From assembly GCA_019233755.1 (NCBI GenBank), contig JAFAMD010000065.1, positions 1 through 64,000 of the forward strand: DNA of 64,000 nt, given 5' to 3'. Source of the DNA: Acidobacteriaceae bacterium (GTDB taxonomy: Bacteria; Acidobacteriota; Terriglobia; Bryobacterales; Bryobacteraceae). Shown here piece after piece: positions 35,848 through 45,076 of this stretch (position 1 is the stretch's first letter; each line of letters opens with the position of its first letter). Under the pieces are notes generated by a model that was given only the letters and a program-made list of their open reading frames with translations, was not told the DNA's origin and made no database searches. The translations under genes were made by a program, and so were the position numbers.

Positions 35848-38433
35848 TTGAATCGATTGTTGAATTGGCTGCTGCCGGCCGCGTTACTCGTGCTGGGCGC
35901 CACCTTGTTGTTTGGCGAATCGGCCTTTCAGGCCACCGGCAACGGCGGAACGTTGCTTGGGACGGTTACGGACCCGACCGGGGCCGTCGTCGCGAATGCT
36001 GAAGTTAGTATCAGCAACCCTGTTATCGACTACCGGCAATCCGTTAAGACAGGCGCGGACGGCACGTTCCGTCTCATCAATATTCCTCTCAATCAGTACC
36101 ATCTCGAAATTACACTCGCCGGATTCCAGACCTACACGCAGCACATTCCGCTGCATACGCAGGTCCCCGTCGAAGTGAACGCGAAGCTCACGCTCAGCAG
36201 CGCCACGCAAACAGTGGACGTCCAGGCGTCCACTGACCTCATCGAAAACGTACCGGCCGGGCATACCGAGGTGAACCAGACTCTTCTTCAAAACCTCCCC
36301 GTATCCGGTACAGGCCAGGGCCTGAGCGACGCGGTTACACTCAGTTTCGGCGGCGTCGTTGCCGATTCAAACGGCTTTTTCCATCCACAGGGCGACCACG
36401 GCGAAACCACTTACGTAATCGACGGCCAACCTATAGGCGATCAACAAAACAAGGTCTTCTCGACGCAGATCCCCTCTAACGCCTTCCAATCGCTTGAACT
36501 CGTCAGCAGTGCGCCCAGCGCCGAGTATGGCGGTAAGACCAGCCTCATCGTCAACACGGTTACGCGTTCCGGTCTGGGGCAGAAGCCCACTGCAAGTTTC
36601 GACACTTACTACGGCTCATTTGGAACTATCGGTGAAGATGCGACCTTTGGCATCGGCGGAGCAAAATGGGGCAATTTTCTGGTGCTTGATTCCAGTCGAA
36701 GCGGGCGCTTTCTTGATAGCCCCGAATTCACGCCCTTCCATGACAAAGGAAACACCGAAAATATCTTTGACCGGCTCGATTATGATCCCACCGGTCGCGA
36801 TGCGTTGCATCTGAATACTTTCCTCGCGCGGAACTGGTTCCAGATTCCGAACACCTACGATCAACTGCAGCAGGACCAGCGCCAGCAGGCCAAGACTCTC
36901 GATCTCGCGCTGGGGTACCAGCACACCTTCAATCCCAACACCCTGCTGACAGTGAATCCTTTCGTTCGCGAAGATCACATCGGTTACTATCCGAGCGACG
37001 ATCCGTTTAACGATACGCCCGCCACCATCAATCAGGACCGCCACCTGACGAACTGGGGCACGCACGCCGATCTGTCTTACGCCAACAGCGTGCATAACAT
37101 CAAAGTCGGCACGGAGCTGATGCAGACGCGGCTTGGCGAGAACTTTGGATTAGGAATAACGGACCCTGCATTCAATCCGGTCTGCCTGACTACTCAGGGG
37201 GCTGCAGTCACTACGCCCTCACTGGTCAATCCAAATGCTTGCGCTGGTCTTGGCTACCTTACGAATCCGAGCCTCATGCCCGGCTTGATTCCATATGACC
37301 TCACTCGTGGCGGTGCGCTGTTCCAGTTTCACGACACCGGCAATATCAATCAGGAAGCGGTCTACGCGCAGGATCAGATCACTATCCGGAATCTGACCCT
37401 CAACCTTGGCCTTCGCTGGGATAATTACGACGGCATCACGCACGACAATCTGTTTCAGCCCCGCGCCGGATTCTCCTATCTGATCAAGCCCATCGGTACG
37501 GTGATCCGGGCGTCGTATGACCGAACCATGGAAACCCCCTACAACGAGAACCTGCTGCTGTCGAGCACAACCGGCGCGGGCGGTTTGGCCTCCAACGTGT
37601 TTGGCGCATACGGCAGCACACCCTTGCGTCCGGGGCATCGCAACCAATACTCCACCGGTCTTCAAAAAGCAATCGGCAAATACCTGCAGATCGACGCCTC
37701 GTATTTTTGGAAGTACACGAAAAACGCGTTCGATTTCGACACGCTGTTTAATACCTCGATCGCATTCCCCATTGAATGGCGCGAGTCTAAGATCGATGGC
37801 GTGTCAGTGCGTTTGTCCACATCCAACCTCCACGGATTCATGGCGTACACGACTCTGGGTCACACACGAGCTCGGTTCTTCGGCCCGGAGAATGGCGGGC
37901 TCGTTTTCAACTCGCCTCTCGATACCGGTGTTTTCCGCATTGATCACGACCAGGCGTTTCAGGAGACCACCTATCTTCGTTATCAACATGGCAAAGATGG
38001 TATGTGGGCGATGTTGACATGGCGTTTCGATAGTGGCGAGGTCGCGGGTTCCGTCACTGATCTCGCCGATGCGCTGGCGCTAGATGCCGCCCAACAGGCT
38101 GCTATCGGATTCTATTGCGGCAGCGACGCTGCCACTGTCTATAACCACATCTCGTCGTGCTCGGCAAATTACGGCGCCACCCGTCTGGTCATTCCAGCCG
38201 CTGGCACATACAACGCGGACCACAACCCTCCGCGTATTGCTCCGCGCAACATCTTGGATGTCGGTGTTGGCACCGACAATCTGTTTCACAAGGAAAGGCT
38301 CAAGACAACTCTGAAATTCACGGTAATGAACATTACCAACGTCGACGCGTTATATAACTTCCTCTCGACCTTCAGTGGCACTCATTTTGTCGAGCCTCGA
38401 ACTTACCAGGCCGCTCTGGGCTGGGTTTTCTAG
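35848..38433 (+). CDS. TonB-dependent receptor with carboxypeptidase-regulatory N-domain
   Basis: Translation starts at TTG with AAAGGG upstream. A signal peptide (LLNWLLPAALLVLGATLLFG) is followed by a CarboxypepD_reg-like domain at about residues 35-125 (GTVTDPTGAVVANAEV). Next come a plug with the TTYVIDGQPIGDQQ and NAFQSLELVSSAPSAEYGGKTS motifs and a beta-barrel ending in QAALGWVF. At 861 residues it is shorter than the 1000-plus typical of Oar-like acidobacterial receptors. The substrate is unknown. It is flanked by the His/Cys-rich protein and a radical SAM gene on the same strand. Confidence 0.92.
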   Translation: MNRLLNWLLPAALLVLGATLLFGESAFQATGNGGTLLGTVTDPTGAVVANAEVSISNPVIDYRQSVKTGADGTFRLINIPLNQYHLEITLAGFQTYTQHIPLHTQVPVEVNAKLTLSSATQTVDVQASTDLIENVPAGHTEVNQTLLQNLPVSGTGQGLSDAVTLSFGGVVADSNGFFHPQGDHGETTYVIDGQPIGDQQNKVFSTQIPSNAFQSLELVSSAPSAEYGGKTSLIVNTVTRSGLGQKPTASFDTYYGSFGTIGEDATFGIGGAKWGNFLVLDSSRSGRFLDSPEFTPFHDKGNTENIFDRLDYDPTGRDALHLNTFLARNWFQIPNTYDQLQQDQRQQAKTLDLALGYQHTFNPNTLLTVNPFVREDHIGYYPSDDPFNDTPATINQDRHLTNWGTHADLSYANSVHNIKVGTELMQTRLGENFGLGITDPAFNPVCLTTQGAAVTTPSLVNPNACAGLGYLTNPSLMPGLIPYDLTRGGALFQFHDTGNINQEAVYAQDQITIRNLTLNLGLRWDNYDGITHDNLFQPRAGFSYLIKPIGTVIRASYDRTMETPYNENLLLSSTTGAGGLASNVFGAYGSTPLRPGHRNQYSTGLQKAIGKYLQIDASYFWKYTKNAFDFDTLFNTSIAFPIEWRESKIDGVSVRLSTSNLHGFMAYTTLGHTRARFFGPENGGLVFNSPLDTGVFRIDHDQAFQETTYLRYQHGKDGMWAMLTWRFDSGEVAGSVTDLADALALDAAQQAAIGFYCGSDAATVYNHISSCSANYGATRLVIPAAGTYNADHNPPRIAPRNILDVGVGTDNLFHKERLKTTLKFTVMNITNVDALYNFLSTFSGTHFVEPRTYQAALGWVF

Positions 38434-38439
38434 AAGCGG

Positions 38440-38454
38440 CCGGCCACTGGCCGG
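38440..38454 (+). terminator. Short GC hairpin after the TonB receptor
   Basis: CCGGCC pairs with GGCCGG around ACT, followed by TAATTGTTT. It is six bases past the stop. It is a short stem with only a weak T-run, so termination may be partial. Confidence 0.45.
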
Positions 38455-38582
38455 TAATTGTTTCTGAGGTGCTCAACCCCTGGGAATTCAGTATCTTTGA
38501 AGTGCCTCTCAACGTTACGGAAGTCCGATGACAGAATCATGAATCTGGAAGCCTGAGGTGTGCGTCAAAACGCAGGGAGTTC

Positions 38583-39629
38583 ATGAAACCTGTTAACCTG
38601 CTCCAGTCTTGGGGGAAAGTGCTATCGGGAAGAATCCCGATGCTGTCCATCGAGATAACCCGCGAGTGTCCCCTCCATTGCCCTGGATGTTATGCCTATG
38701 GGGATTCTCATTTGGGCGAAGGCGGAATCAATCTTCGCAGCGTGAGCGATTATCGAGGCGATGCTCTGGTCGGCGGCATTCTTCGCCTCGTCGAGGAGCA
38801 TCAGCCTCTTCAGTTATCGCTCGTCGGCGGCGAACCGCTGATGCGCCATCGTGAATTGAGCCGCGTCCTGCCGGAGCTCGATCGCCGCGGGATATATACG
38901 CTGATTGTGACCAGCGGCGTGATCCCTGTTCCACACGAGTGGAGACGGCTGCCCATGATTACTGTGGCTGTGTCTGTTGATGGCAATCCGGAGGATCACA
39001 ACGTCCGTCGTGCACCTGCCACTTACGATCGCATTCTGCGCAACATTGAAGGGCAGAAAGTCAAAATTCACTGGACCGTGGTGCGCAAAAATATCGAACA
39101 GCCCGGCTACATGGATCGCTATCTCGATTTTTGGAGTGCCCGGCACGAAGTCGATCGCATCTGGGTGAGCGTCTATACGCCGCAGATCAACGAGGAATCC
39201 GCTGAACGACTGACACCGCAGAACCGGACGCAGCTTGCTGAATACTTCAATCGCGTGGCGGGCCGCTATCCGAAGCTCACCATGCACAAAGGGCTGATGG
39301 ATGCATTTCTGGAGCCTCCGACCTCGCCCGCCAGTTGCATGTTTGCGAAGCTATCGGTGAACTATACAGCGGATCTCCGCACTCGGGTCGAGCCATGTGT
39401 TTTCGGCGGCGCGCCGGATTGCGCGGAGTGCGGTTGCTCCATGAGCATGGGTATGCATTGGCTCGGCGAGTACAAACTGGTTGGTCCGCTGCAGGCGAAG
39501 CACTTGATTCGCGGTTCCCTCGCCGTCGGACGGTTCGCGAACCGCCTGTTGGATCGCGGCGAAGGACTGCGCTGGTCGGCTCCTGCGGCCGTTAATCGCG
39601 CAAACGACCTCGTTCAAATCGAACGGTAG
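38583..39629 (+). CDS. Radical SAM protein with C-terminal cysteine cluster
   Basis: The 348-residue protein has the iron-sulfur motif CPLHCPGC (CxxxCxxC), the SAM-binding VGGEPLM, and the strand VAVSVDGNPEDHN, all typical of radical SAM enzymes. A C-terminal cluster (CMF, CVFGGAPDCAECGCSMS) resembles SPASM/Twitch auxiliary cluster sites. SPASM enzymes often modify peptides or act in cofactor synthesis. No precursor peptide gene is obvious; the 149-bp upstream gap lacks a clear short ORF. It shares strand and neighbourhood with the TonB receptor and His/Cys protein. Confidence 0.88.
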   Translation: MKPVNLLQSWGKVLSGRIPMLSIEITRECPLHCPGCYAYGDSHLGEGGINLRSVSDYRGDALVGGILRLVEEHQPLQLSLVGGEPLMRHRELSRVLPELDRRGIYTLIVTSGVIPVPHEWRRLPMITVAVSVDGNPEDHNVRRAPATYDRILRNIEGQKVKIHWTVVRKNIEQPGYMDRYLDFWSARHEVDRIWVSVYTPQINEESAERLTPQNRTQLAEYFNRVAGRYPKLTMHKGLMDAFLEPPTSPASCMFAKLSVNYTADLRTRVEPCVFGGAPDCAECGCSMSMGMHWLGEYKLVGPLQAKHLIRGSLAVGRFANRLLDRGEGLRWSAPAAVNRANDLVQIER

Positions 39630-39750
39630 GGAGAGGACAGCTCCTAACCCGTTGTTGAAGGCCAGGAGCCCACTTGTCTGATATCGGCAATTAAGCGCGA
39701 GTAAGGTGCAGGTCCTACACGCCGGGAATCCGCGACGCAGCCTAATGAGA

Positions 39751-40452
39751 TTATTTCTGCGGGGCCTTCATGGTCGACGCCACTCGGCGAAGTCGGGCAA
39801 GAACCTCCTGCTTTTCGAGATCTAGGACATTAGATTTGCCATCGAGATCGTACTTGCGGATGGTCATGTATTGGTCTTCCAAGTAGTAGTCGAGGTCATT
39901 GGCAAGTGAATTGAATTCCCTTATGTATGCGGAGACGATGTATCGATGCTCGCTGTAGTGAGATTCTCCCGGTCCCCAAATGTAATCTGCAGTGACGAAT
40001 ATGGGCCAATGTGAAAGCGAGGGTTCTGTCCAAAACGTGTACTGGCTTTGATTCGAGACCGTCATATTTGACGACGCGAAAAGATCATCAAGCTCGGTCC
40101 CCGTGCCAGGCCGGAGTAAGGCAAGATGGATTTCCCAGCCACTCACGCCGCCACCTGCGGCCGAAAAAAGAAGAGCTGATGTGTCCTTGTCCAGTTCGAC
40201 TACCGCCAGAGAAGGGTCCCTACCGAAGTCCTTCGGAGCGATATAGCACTGGCGATCTGGTGGCGGATCCAGGCAGACCGACGCAGGGCCCTTCGACGAA
40301 AAGCCGTCATCATCGAGCTGAGGTTTTGCGATCTCAACCCGGCGTCCCATGAAGCTGCTAGCCGACTGGGCAGGCAGCAGCCCCCATCCCACGACTAAAT
40401 AACAAACGGGAATCGCGAGGATTGCTCTCGCTACTCGGCGGCTGCGCTGCAT
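39751..40452 (-). CDS. Hypothetical exported protein
   Basis: The start used (MQRSRRVARAILAIPVCYLVVG) follows AGAGGCGAG and puts a signal-anchor at the N-terminus. ATGs further upstream at 40485 and 40614 add 11 and 54 residues that would bury it. The mature part has VCLDPPPDRQCYIAPKDFG and a C-terminal EDQYMTIRKYDLDGKSNVLDLEKQEVLARL. No family is recognised. The 233-residue product is probably periplasmic. Codon use is ordinary and the frame is convergent with the radical SAM gene. Confidence 0.6.
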   Translation of the reverse strand: MQRSRRVARAILAIPVCYLVVGWGLLPAQSASSFMGRRVEIAKPQLDDDGFSSKGPASVCLDPPPDRQCYIAPKDFGRDPSLAVVELDKDTSALLFSAAGGGVSGWEIHLALLRPGTGTELDDLFASSNMTVSNQSQYTFWTEPSLSHWPIFVTADYIWGPGESHYSEHRYIVSAYIREFNSLANDLDYYLEDQYMTIRKYDLDGKSNVLDLEKQEVLARLRRVASTMKAPQK

Positions 40453-40898
40453 CTCGCCTCTAGGCGCATCGGTCCGAAATTGCATTGCACGGGGATCACA
40501 CCATCCTACAAACCTTTTCTTCCAGGATCTACGAAAGGCGCTACGGAGAGAAAACACGTTATCGCTGAGTGTCTCACGCTGCGAAACCGAGCGGCACTTC
40601 TCCGGTCTCGGCACCTCACGAGCACGTATGGCCGATTATCAACGGCACCTGCGGGAGCTAGGGAATTCGATCCCTACCAGTTCCCATCTGTACGCTTGTA
40701 GGCATCCCTTGCCGAATACCGGCAGCAATCTCAATTGATATTCCGCTCGTGTGTCCGGCGCCGCGCTCGTTGCGTCTGGGCGTAACAAAAATGTCTGACG
40801 GCTCAAGATCCGACATGGAACGATGCTCACCGAGACCCTCCATCCATGTTCGTCTGCCTCGATGTGTATACGCGATAAGATGAGCGCGAATAGCCGTT
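40453..40898. other. Gene-poor gap of 446 bp
   Basis: No convincing gene is seen. It contains a small palindrome, TAGGGA with TCCCTA around a 6-base loop (40659-40676). It probably carries divergent promoters for the exported protein and the CheY-like regulator, but no strong -35/-10 pair stands out. Confidence 0.5.
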
Positions 40899-41381
40899 AT
40901 GAAACAAAGATTTGATGTACCTGCCGATCTACGGCCCTCGCTAGACGTTTTGATCGTTGAAAACGATCCGGCTTCTGCATATCTCACAAAAGAAGCGTTC
41001 CGTGAGGCTGGCAAGACCGAAGGAATCCAGTCGGTCCCGGATGGTGACGAAGCCCTCGCACTTCTACGTCGAGAAGGAAAATATGCCAATGACCCGTACC
41101 CGGATTTAATTTTTCTCGACCTTCATTTGCCTAAAAAATCCGGCCTGGAGGTTCTGGCAGAGCTGAAATCGAATCCGAGACTGACATCCGTTCCGGTCGT
41201 CATCATATCCGGCTCTGATAACCCAGATGAGATCCGCCGTGCCTATGAACTCCATGCCAGTTGTTATATTCGAAAACCCAACGATCTGGAAGGCTTTCTT
41301 CGGTTCATCCAAATCTCCTATGATTTCTGGGGCTCTGTAGTAACCTTCCCACCCAAACCGAAATTCGCCGAGGCACGTTAA
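40899..41381 (+). CDS. CheY-like single-domain response regulator (Rcp1 type)
   Basis: The 160-residue protein is a lone receiver domain with acidic residues in VENDPAS, phospho-acceptor Asp in IFLDLHLP, Ser in IISGSDN and the conserved Lys in CYIRKPND. The PKKSG after the phosphorylation site and the C-terminal IQISYDFWGSVVTFPP fit the Rcp1 subgroup that partners phytochrome- or PAS-type histidine kinases. No kinase is nearby. Confidence 0.92.
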   Translation: MKQRFDVPADLRPSLDVLIVENDPASAYLTKEAFREAGKTEGIQSVPDGDEALALLRREGKYANDPYPDLIFLDLHLPKKSGLEVLAELKSNPRLTSVPVVIISGSDNPDEIRRAYELHASCYIRKPNDLEGFLRFIQISYDFWGSVVTFPPKPKFAEAR

Positions 41382-41402
41382 CGGGAACTCCGATGATGTG
41401 AC

Positions 41403-41431
41403 TTGACCGTTTCGAGGAACTGACTTATGCT
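41403..41431 (+). promoter_or_regulatory. Sigma-70-like promoter in a 339-bp gap
   Basis: TTGACC, 17 bases, TATGCT. The gap before the DUF5671 gene otherwise holds no supported gene. The promoter would give that gene a leader of nearly 290 bases, or express something not recognised. Confidence 0.45.
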
Positions 41432-41705
41432 GCTTCGGCCCGTCGGTGCTCGTGATGCAAACGGTCGAGAATCGGTTGGCAGTCGCGCCTCCGGGGTTTC
41501 AATCAATGCCTACATTGATGCTGCCAGCGTTGTTATTCGTGCAGAGAATGCGGTGTTCACCGCTGCCACGCTCGACATTGCGGCAACAGGGCACATCCAC
41601 GTGCAGCGAAAGAAATAAGTGCGTCGTCCTGTACTGATTCTGCGCCTGAGAACACGGCCCGGTTAGCGGCCAATCGGCCCTGATCAGAAAAGACGGTCGG
41701 ATTGA

Positions 41706-41711
41706 TATACT
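41706..41711 (+). promoter_or_regulatory. -10 box next to the DUF5671 start codon
   Basis: TATACT (5 of 6) ends 9 bases before the ATG. No clear -35 is present at 17 bases. The spacing is again that of a leaderless message. Confidence 0.4.
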
Positions 41712-41720
41712 TCCCCGGGT

Positions 41721-42800
41721 ATGCCTCCGGAGACCCAGTCTTTGCTCGAATTCATCGATGCAATGAAAAGCCAGGGAGCACCCGATGAATTCGTGGTAGC
41801 CCTCCTCCGGCAGAACGGCTGGTCGGAAAAGCGCATTTACCAGGCGTTCAGCGCCTGGTATGAGGCGCGAACCGGACGAGCAGTCCCGAACGGAGGAGGG
41901 CGGATTGAGGCCGCGAAGGATGCATTTCTCTACCTGCTGGCCTTCATCACGTTAGGCATCTGGGCCATCGAGCTCGGAGCTCTGTTGTTCACGGCAATCG
42001 ACCGAACTTTCCCCAATGCGGCTTTGGACTACTCGAACTCCGCATGGGCGACCAGAAGTGTGGCAAACGAACTGGCGAGCATCATAGTAGCGTTTCCCTT
42101 ATTTCTTCTGGTAACTCGGGGCATCGTGCGTGCCATTGAGCGGCAGCCGGAGCGCCTCGAAAGCTCGGTCAGAAAGTGGCTTACTTACATTGCATTGGTA
42201 ATCACTGCTAGCACCGTTATCGGAGATACGGTTACATTTCTCGCGTACTTTCTTCGCGGTGATCTGAATACGCGATTTGTCTTGAAAGTCTTGACAGTTC
42301 TATTGATTGCCGGTGGAGTGTTTGGATACTATCTTGATTCGCTACACCGCGACGGGACCTCCTCAGTTCGAAACCGATTGTTTGCCGCCGCCGCGCTGGT
42401 GATAGTGGCGTTCAGCATTGTCGTGGGATTCTTACAGATTGGATCACCCGCTGTACAGCGTTCCGCGTCGGCAGATGCCCGCCGGCTGTTTGACATCTCT
42501 TCCCTTGCTGAGGGACTGCATAAGAGATGGCAGAACCTCGGAGACAAAGAATTCGTGCTGCCCGCAAGTCTCGAGGATGCGAGGAAAGCGGGTCTCGAAA
42601 CTAATGCCAGCATCCTCGATCCTGTGAGCGGCAGGGGTTATGAGTACACCCCGTTGGGGGGAACCTCCTATCGCTTGTGCGCAAGGTTCTCCCGTCCTAG
42701 CCCAGCCGATGTTCCAGGTGAGTGGCGCCATCCCGCCGGGAACGCGTGCTTCACTCTGGACGCGAGCAGAAACGTCGAAATAGTGCAGCCAGCGTGGTGA
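41721..42800 (+). CDS. DUF5671 membrane protein
   Basis: The 359-residue protein begins with a helical segment (LLEFIDAMKSQGAPDEFVVALLRQNGW). A DUF5671 core follows from AAKDAFLYLLAFITLG to GGVFGYYLDSL, with five or six membrane helices. After one more helix (AAALVIVAFSIVVGFLQIG), the C-terminal 100 residues appear soluble and probably periplasmic (EYTPLGGTSYRLCARF). Function is unknown. DUF5671 proteins occur in many phyla without a fixed partner. Confidence 0.82.
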   Translation: MPPETQSLLEFIDAMKSQGAPDEFVVALLRQNGWSEKRIYQAFSAWYEARTGRAVPNGGGRIEAAKDAFLYLLAFITLGIWAIELGALLFTAIDRTFPNAALDYSNSAWATRSVANELASIIVAFPLFLLVTRGIVRAIERQPERLESSVRKWLTYIALVITASTVIGDTVTFLAYFLRGDLNTRFVLKVLTVLLIAGGVFGYYLDSLHRDGTSSVRNRLFAAAALVIVAFSIVVGFLQIGSPAVQRSASADARRLFDISSLAEGLHKRWQNLGDKEFVLPASLEDARKAGLETNASILDPVSGRGYEYTPLGGTSYRLCARFSRPSPADVPGEWRHPAGNACFTLDASRNVEIVQPAW

Positions 42801-42864
42801 ACAGGCGCGTCTCCCGTCCCACAAACCCGCATTCGCGCGGACGTCTCCATCTACCGTAGCCTCC

Positions 42865-42870
42865 TACAAT
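42865..42870 (+). promoter_or_regulatory. -10 box next to the CPKC micro-ORF
   Basis: TACAAT (5 of 6) ends 7 bases before the ATG of a 26-codon ORF. No -35 is evident. It suggests leaderless transcription of the micro-ORF and oxidoreductase. Confidence 0.4.
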
Positions 42871-42877
42871 AGTCACC

Positions 42878-42958
42878 ATGCCAGTGCATTTGAAGTTGAT
42901 CGACGTCAACAGCGCCTTCTGCCCTAAATGTCTAGGGGAGGCAGTCAAAACCAAATGA
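42878..42958 (+). CDS. 26-residue micro-ORF with CPKC motif
   Basis: It reads MPVHLKLIDV, then NSAFCPKCLGEAVKTK and a TGA that overlaps the ATG of the following oxidoreductase by 4 bases (ATGA). This is the usual mark of translational coupling. The CPKC pair could bind zinc or iron, or be redox-active. A -10 box sits 7 bases upstream. It may be a regulatory leader peptide or a small protein. Size makes chance a real alternative. Confidence 0.4.
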   Translation: MPVHLKLIDVNSAFCPKCLGEAVKTK

Positions 42959-43980
42959 AAGTAGGAATTCTCGGTACAGGCGCAATCGCCAATAAACACG
43001 CGCAGGCATACCGGAACATCGGCTTTCAGGTCGTCGCCTGTTCAAACAAAACGGAATCGCGCGGGCGCGAATTTGCAGATCGCTGGGGCGCGCTGTTCGT
43101 TCCCGATTCGGAAGAGCTCTGCCGGTATCCGGGCCTCGATTTCATTGACGTCTGCACTTTCCCCGATTCCCACCTGCGTCCCGTCGAAATCTGCGCAGAA
43201 ATCAAGCGGCCGGTTCAGCTTCAGAAACCGATCGCCACAAATCTTGCGGAAGCGCGCCTCATGATCGATCTGGCTCGCGATGCCGGCATTGCCTTGGGCG
43301 TCATGAGCCAGCACCGCTTCGATGATGCCACCATCTTTCTGTGGCGTGCTTTTGCTGCCGGCCGTCTCGGCAAGCTGCTGCAGGCAGACGCCTATGTCAA
43401 ATGGTTCCGCAGCGACGACTACTATTCACGTCCTATCAAGGGGAGTTGGCATACCGAAGGCGGCGGCGCGCTCATCAATCAGGCGATTCACCAGGTAGAC
43501 GTGCTTCTCTATCTCATGGGGCCCGTTGCGCGGGTTAGCGGCATCTGGCAGTTGGGTGCACGCCACCGCATCGAGTCGGAAGACGTTGTGAACGCGCTGC
43601 TCTCTTATAGCTCCGGCGCCACTGGTGTCATTCAGGCTTCCACCGCATTTTGGCCCGGCTACACCGAGCGAATTGAAATTCACGGGACAAAGGGCTCCGC
43701 GATCATCTCCGGTGACCGCCTCACAGCCTGGGATGTGCTCGACGACGAACACGCTAATGCAGCCGATCCCGCTCCTCTCGCCCAAAACGTCGCCTCCGGC
43801 TCTTCTGATCCAATGGCGATCGGGGTCACTACCTTCGAACGCCAGTTTTTGGATTTCGCCGAAGCGATTAAAACTGGACGCAAGCCGCTCGTCGACGGCG
43901 AGGAAGGATATCGCGCTCTCGAAGCGGTGCTGGCGATTTACCAATCTTGCCGTGAGCAGCAGCCCGTACGTCTGGCTTAA
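42955..43980 (+). CDS. Gfo/Idh/MocA family oxidoreductase
   Basis: The start used gives MKVGILGTGAIANKH directly at the Rossmann strand; an in-frame ATG at 42928 adds nine unlikely residues. The family Lys is in the QLQKPIATN segment, a variant of the usual EKP motif with Gln in place of Glu. The C-terminal domain has GGGALINQAIHQVDVLLYLMG with the usual His. It oxidises or reduces a sugar or inositol-type alcohol with NAD(P). The substrate is unknown. The upstream CPKC micro-ORF is coupled to it. Confidence 0.9.
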   Translation: MKVGILGTGAIANKHAQAYRNIGFQVVACSNKTESRGREFADRWGALFVPDSEELCRYPGLDFIDVCTFPDSHLRPVEICAEIKRPVQLQKPIATNLAEARLMIDLARDAGIALGVMSQHRFDDATIFLWRAFAAGRLGKLLQADAYVKWFRSDDYYSRPIKGSWHTEGGGALINQAIHQVDVLLYLMGPVARVSGIWQLGARHRIESEDVVNALLSYSSGATGVIQASTAFWPGYTERIEIHGTKGSAIISGDRLTAWDVLDDEHANAADPAPLAQNVASGSSDPMAIGVTTFERQFLDFAEAIKTGRKPLVDGEEGYRALEAVLAIYQSCREQQPVRLA

Positions 43981-44016
43981 TAACGCGCGTACGAACTTGC
44001 CAGTTTGCTCGAGTAC

Positions 44017-44751
44017 CTACGTGGAGGCGGCGTATACTTTGGTGCCGTAGTTAAGGCTGGCGTACCAGTCGCCCCGGCCTTGCGGCGTCAGGTCCATGAA
44101 GTGCCAGATGGGAGCGAGCAGGTCGATGCCGCGCTCGGGGATGTCTGGGGCCATCCGAGGATGCGCGGTGTAGAAGTGGCGCAAGGTATTATCAGCGTCG
44201 CGAGTGAAAACGGAAATGGTGGAGTCCTGATGCCCTTCGTGATCTTCGCTGCCGAAGTCATACTTGAATGTACTGTTCCCAGCACTGAGGAGTCGCAGCT
44301 TGTCCCAGCCGCGCGCACGAGCGTGGGCGCGCAGAGCGGGGATATCGGCGGCCGCGACGATGGCAAAGTCGAGATTCTGAGCGAGGTGATGGGCTACACC
44401 GTTGGCGCCGTCGAGCCAGGCAGTGCACATTGGGCAAGGCTTGGTCTGCCGTTTTCCGTACATCAAGTGATAGATGATGAGCGAACGATTGGGCTTGGTA
44501 AAGAGTTCGCTGAGCCGGACGGTGCGCACGGGCGCGTCGTCAGCATTGAGGTCCCGCGGCCCCTCTTCAAACTGATAGTCCTGGATAGGAGCGCCCTGCG
44601 GGAGATGGCGGCGCAGCTCAGCGACGTGTTCGCGCTGGCGCATCAGCTCGATCTCGGCAAGGCGAAGCTCCTCGCGCTTGGCTCGATACTCGGATGATTC
44701 GTTAGTTAAATTGGTTTGCCGAAACGTTCCGTCAACTGTTGTGTGTACCAT
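44017..44751 (-). CDS. DUF899 thioredoxin-like protein
   Basis: The 244-residue protein matches DUF899: YRAKREELRLAEIELMRQREHVAELRR at the start, then CPMCTAWLDG with a CxxC pair. The end DLTPQGRGDWYASLNYG is also typical. The fold is thioredoxin-like. Members are often annotated as putative dithiol-disulfide oxidoreductases, without proof. It is cytoplasmic, convergent with the oxidoreductase. Confidence 0.92.
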   Translation of the reverse strand: MVHTTVDGTFRQTNLTNESSEYRAKREELRLAEIELMRQREHVAELRRHLPQGAPIQDYQFEEGPRDLNADDAPVRTVRLSELFTKPNRSLIIYHLMYGKRQTKPCPMCTAWLDGANGVAHHLAQNLDFAIVAAADIPALRAHARARGWDKLRLLSAGNSTFKYDFGSEDHEGHQDSTISVFTRDADNTLRHFYTAHPRMAPDIPERGIDLLAPIWHFMDLTPQGRGDWYASLNYGTKVYAAST

Positions 44752-45076
44752 GAGTTATTCTCTCCACGCGTTCATTTTCTCTCGCGGAAGGAGGAGAAGC
44801 TAGTGGCGTGTTAGCCGGCCACCTGCTCGAGCGTGGCCTCTGAATTCTCAGGAGGTCCGGAGAGGGCTGGTTAGTGGGCTATGCTTCAATGTCAGTAACA
44901 CCGACAATAGAGCCAAATGAATTTGGGCATAGAAAGAGACCACAGGTGCGTCCAGAATCGACGGGCGGAGTACCGTTCCCAAGGTGCTAGTATTTGCCAC
45001 CAAACGGCAATCCGGCACGTTCAGATTGCGGAACGCGGACTGCGAGCAGAAATCGGCGTTAGCGGCAAGGCGATCC
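44752..45076. other. Gene-poor gap of 325 bp
   Basis: No convincing gene is seen. An imperfect hairpin (GGCCTCTGA with TCAGGAGGTCC, one bulge) lies near 44835-44858. The gap probably holds the DUF899 promoter. Confidence 0.5.

Noticed and set aside
39630-39750. GCTCCT/AGGAGC hairpin after the radical SAM gene
   Set aside because: Six-base stem with a long loop and no T-run; not convincing as a terminator.
41427-41618. Short ORF of 63 codons before DUF5671
   Set aside because: No Shine-Dalgarno, its ATG overlaps a -10-like box, and no family is recognised.
44005-44697. Plus-strand frame of 230 codons
   Set aside because: Opposite DUF899, which has clear family motifs on the minus strand.
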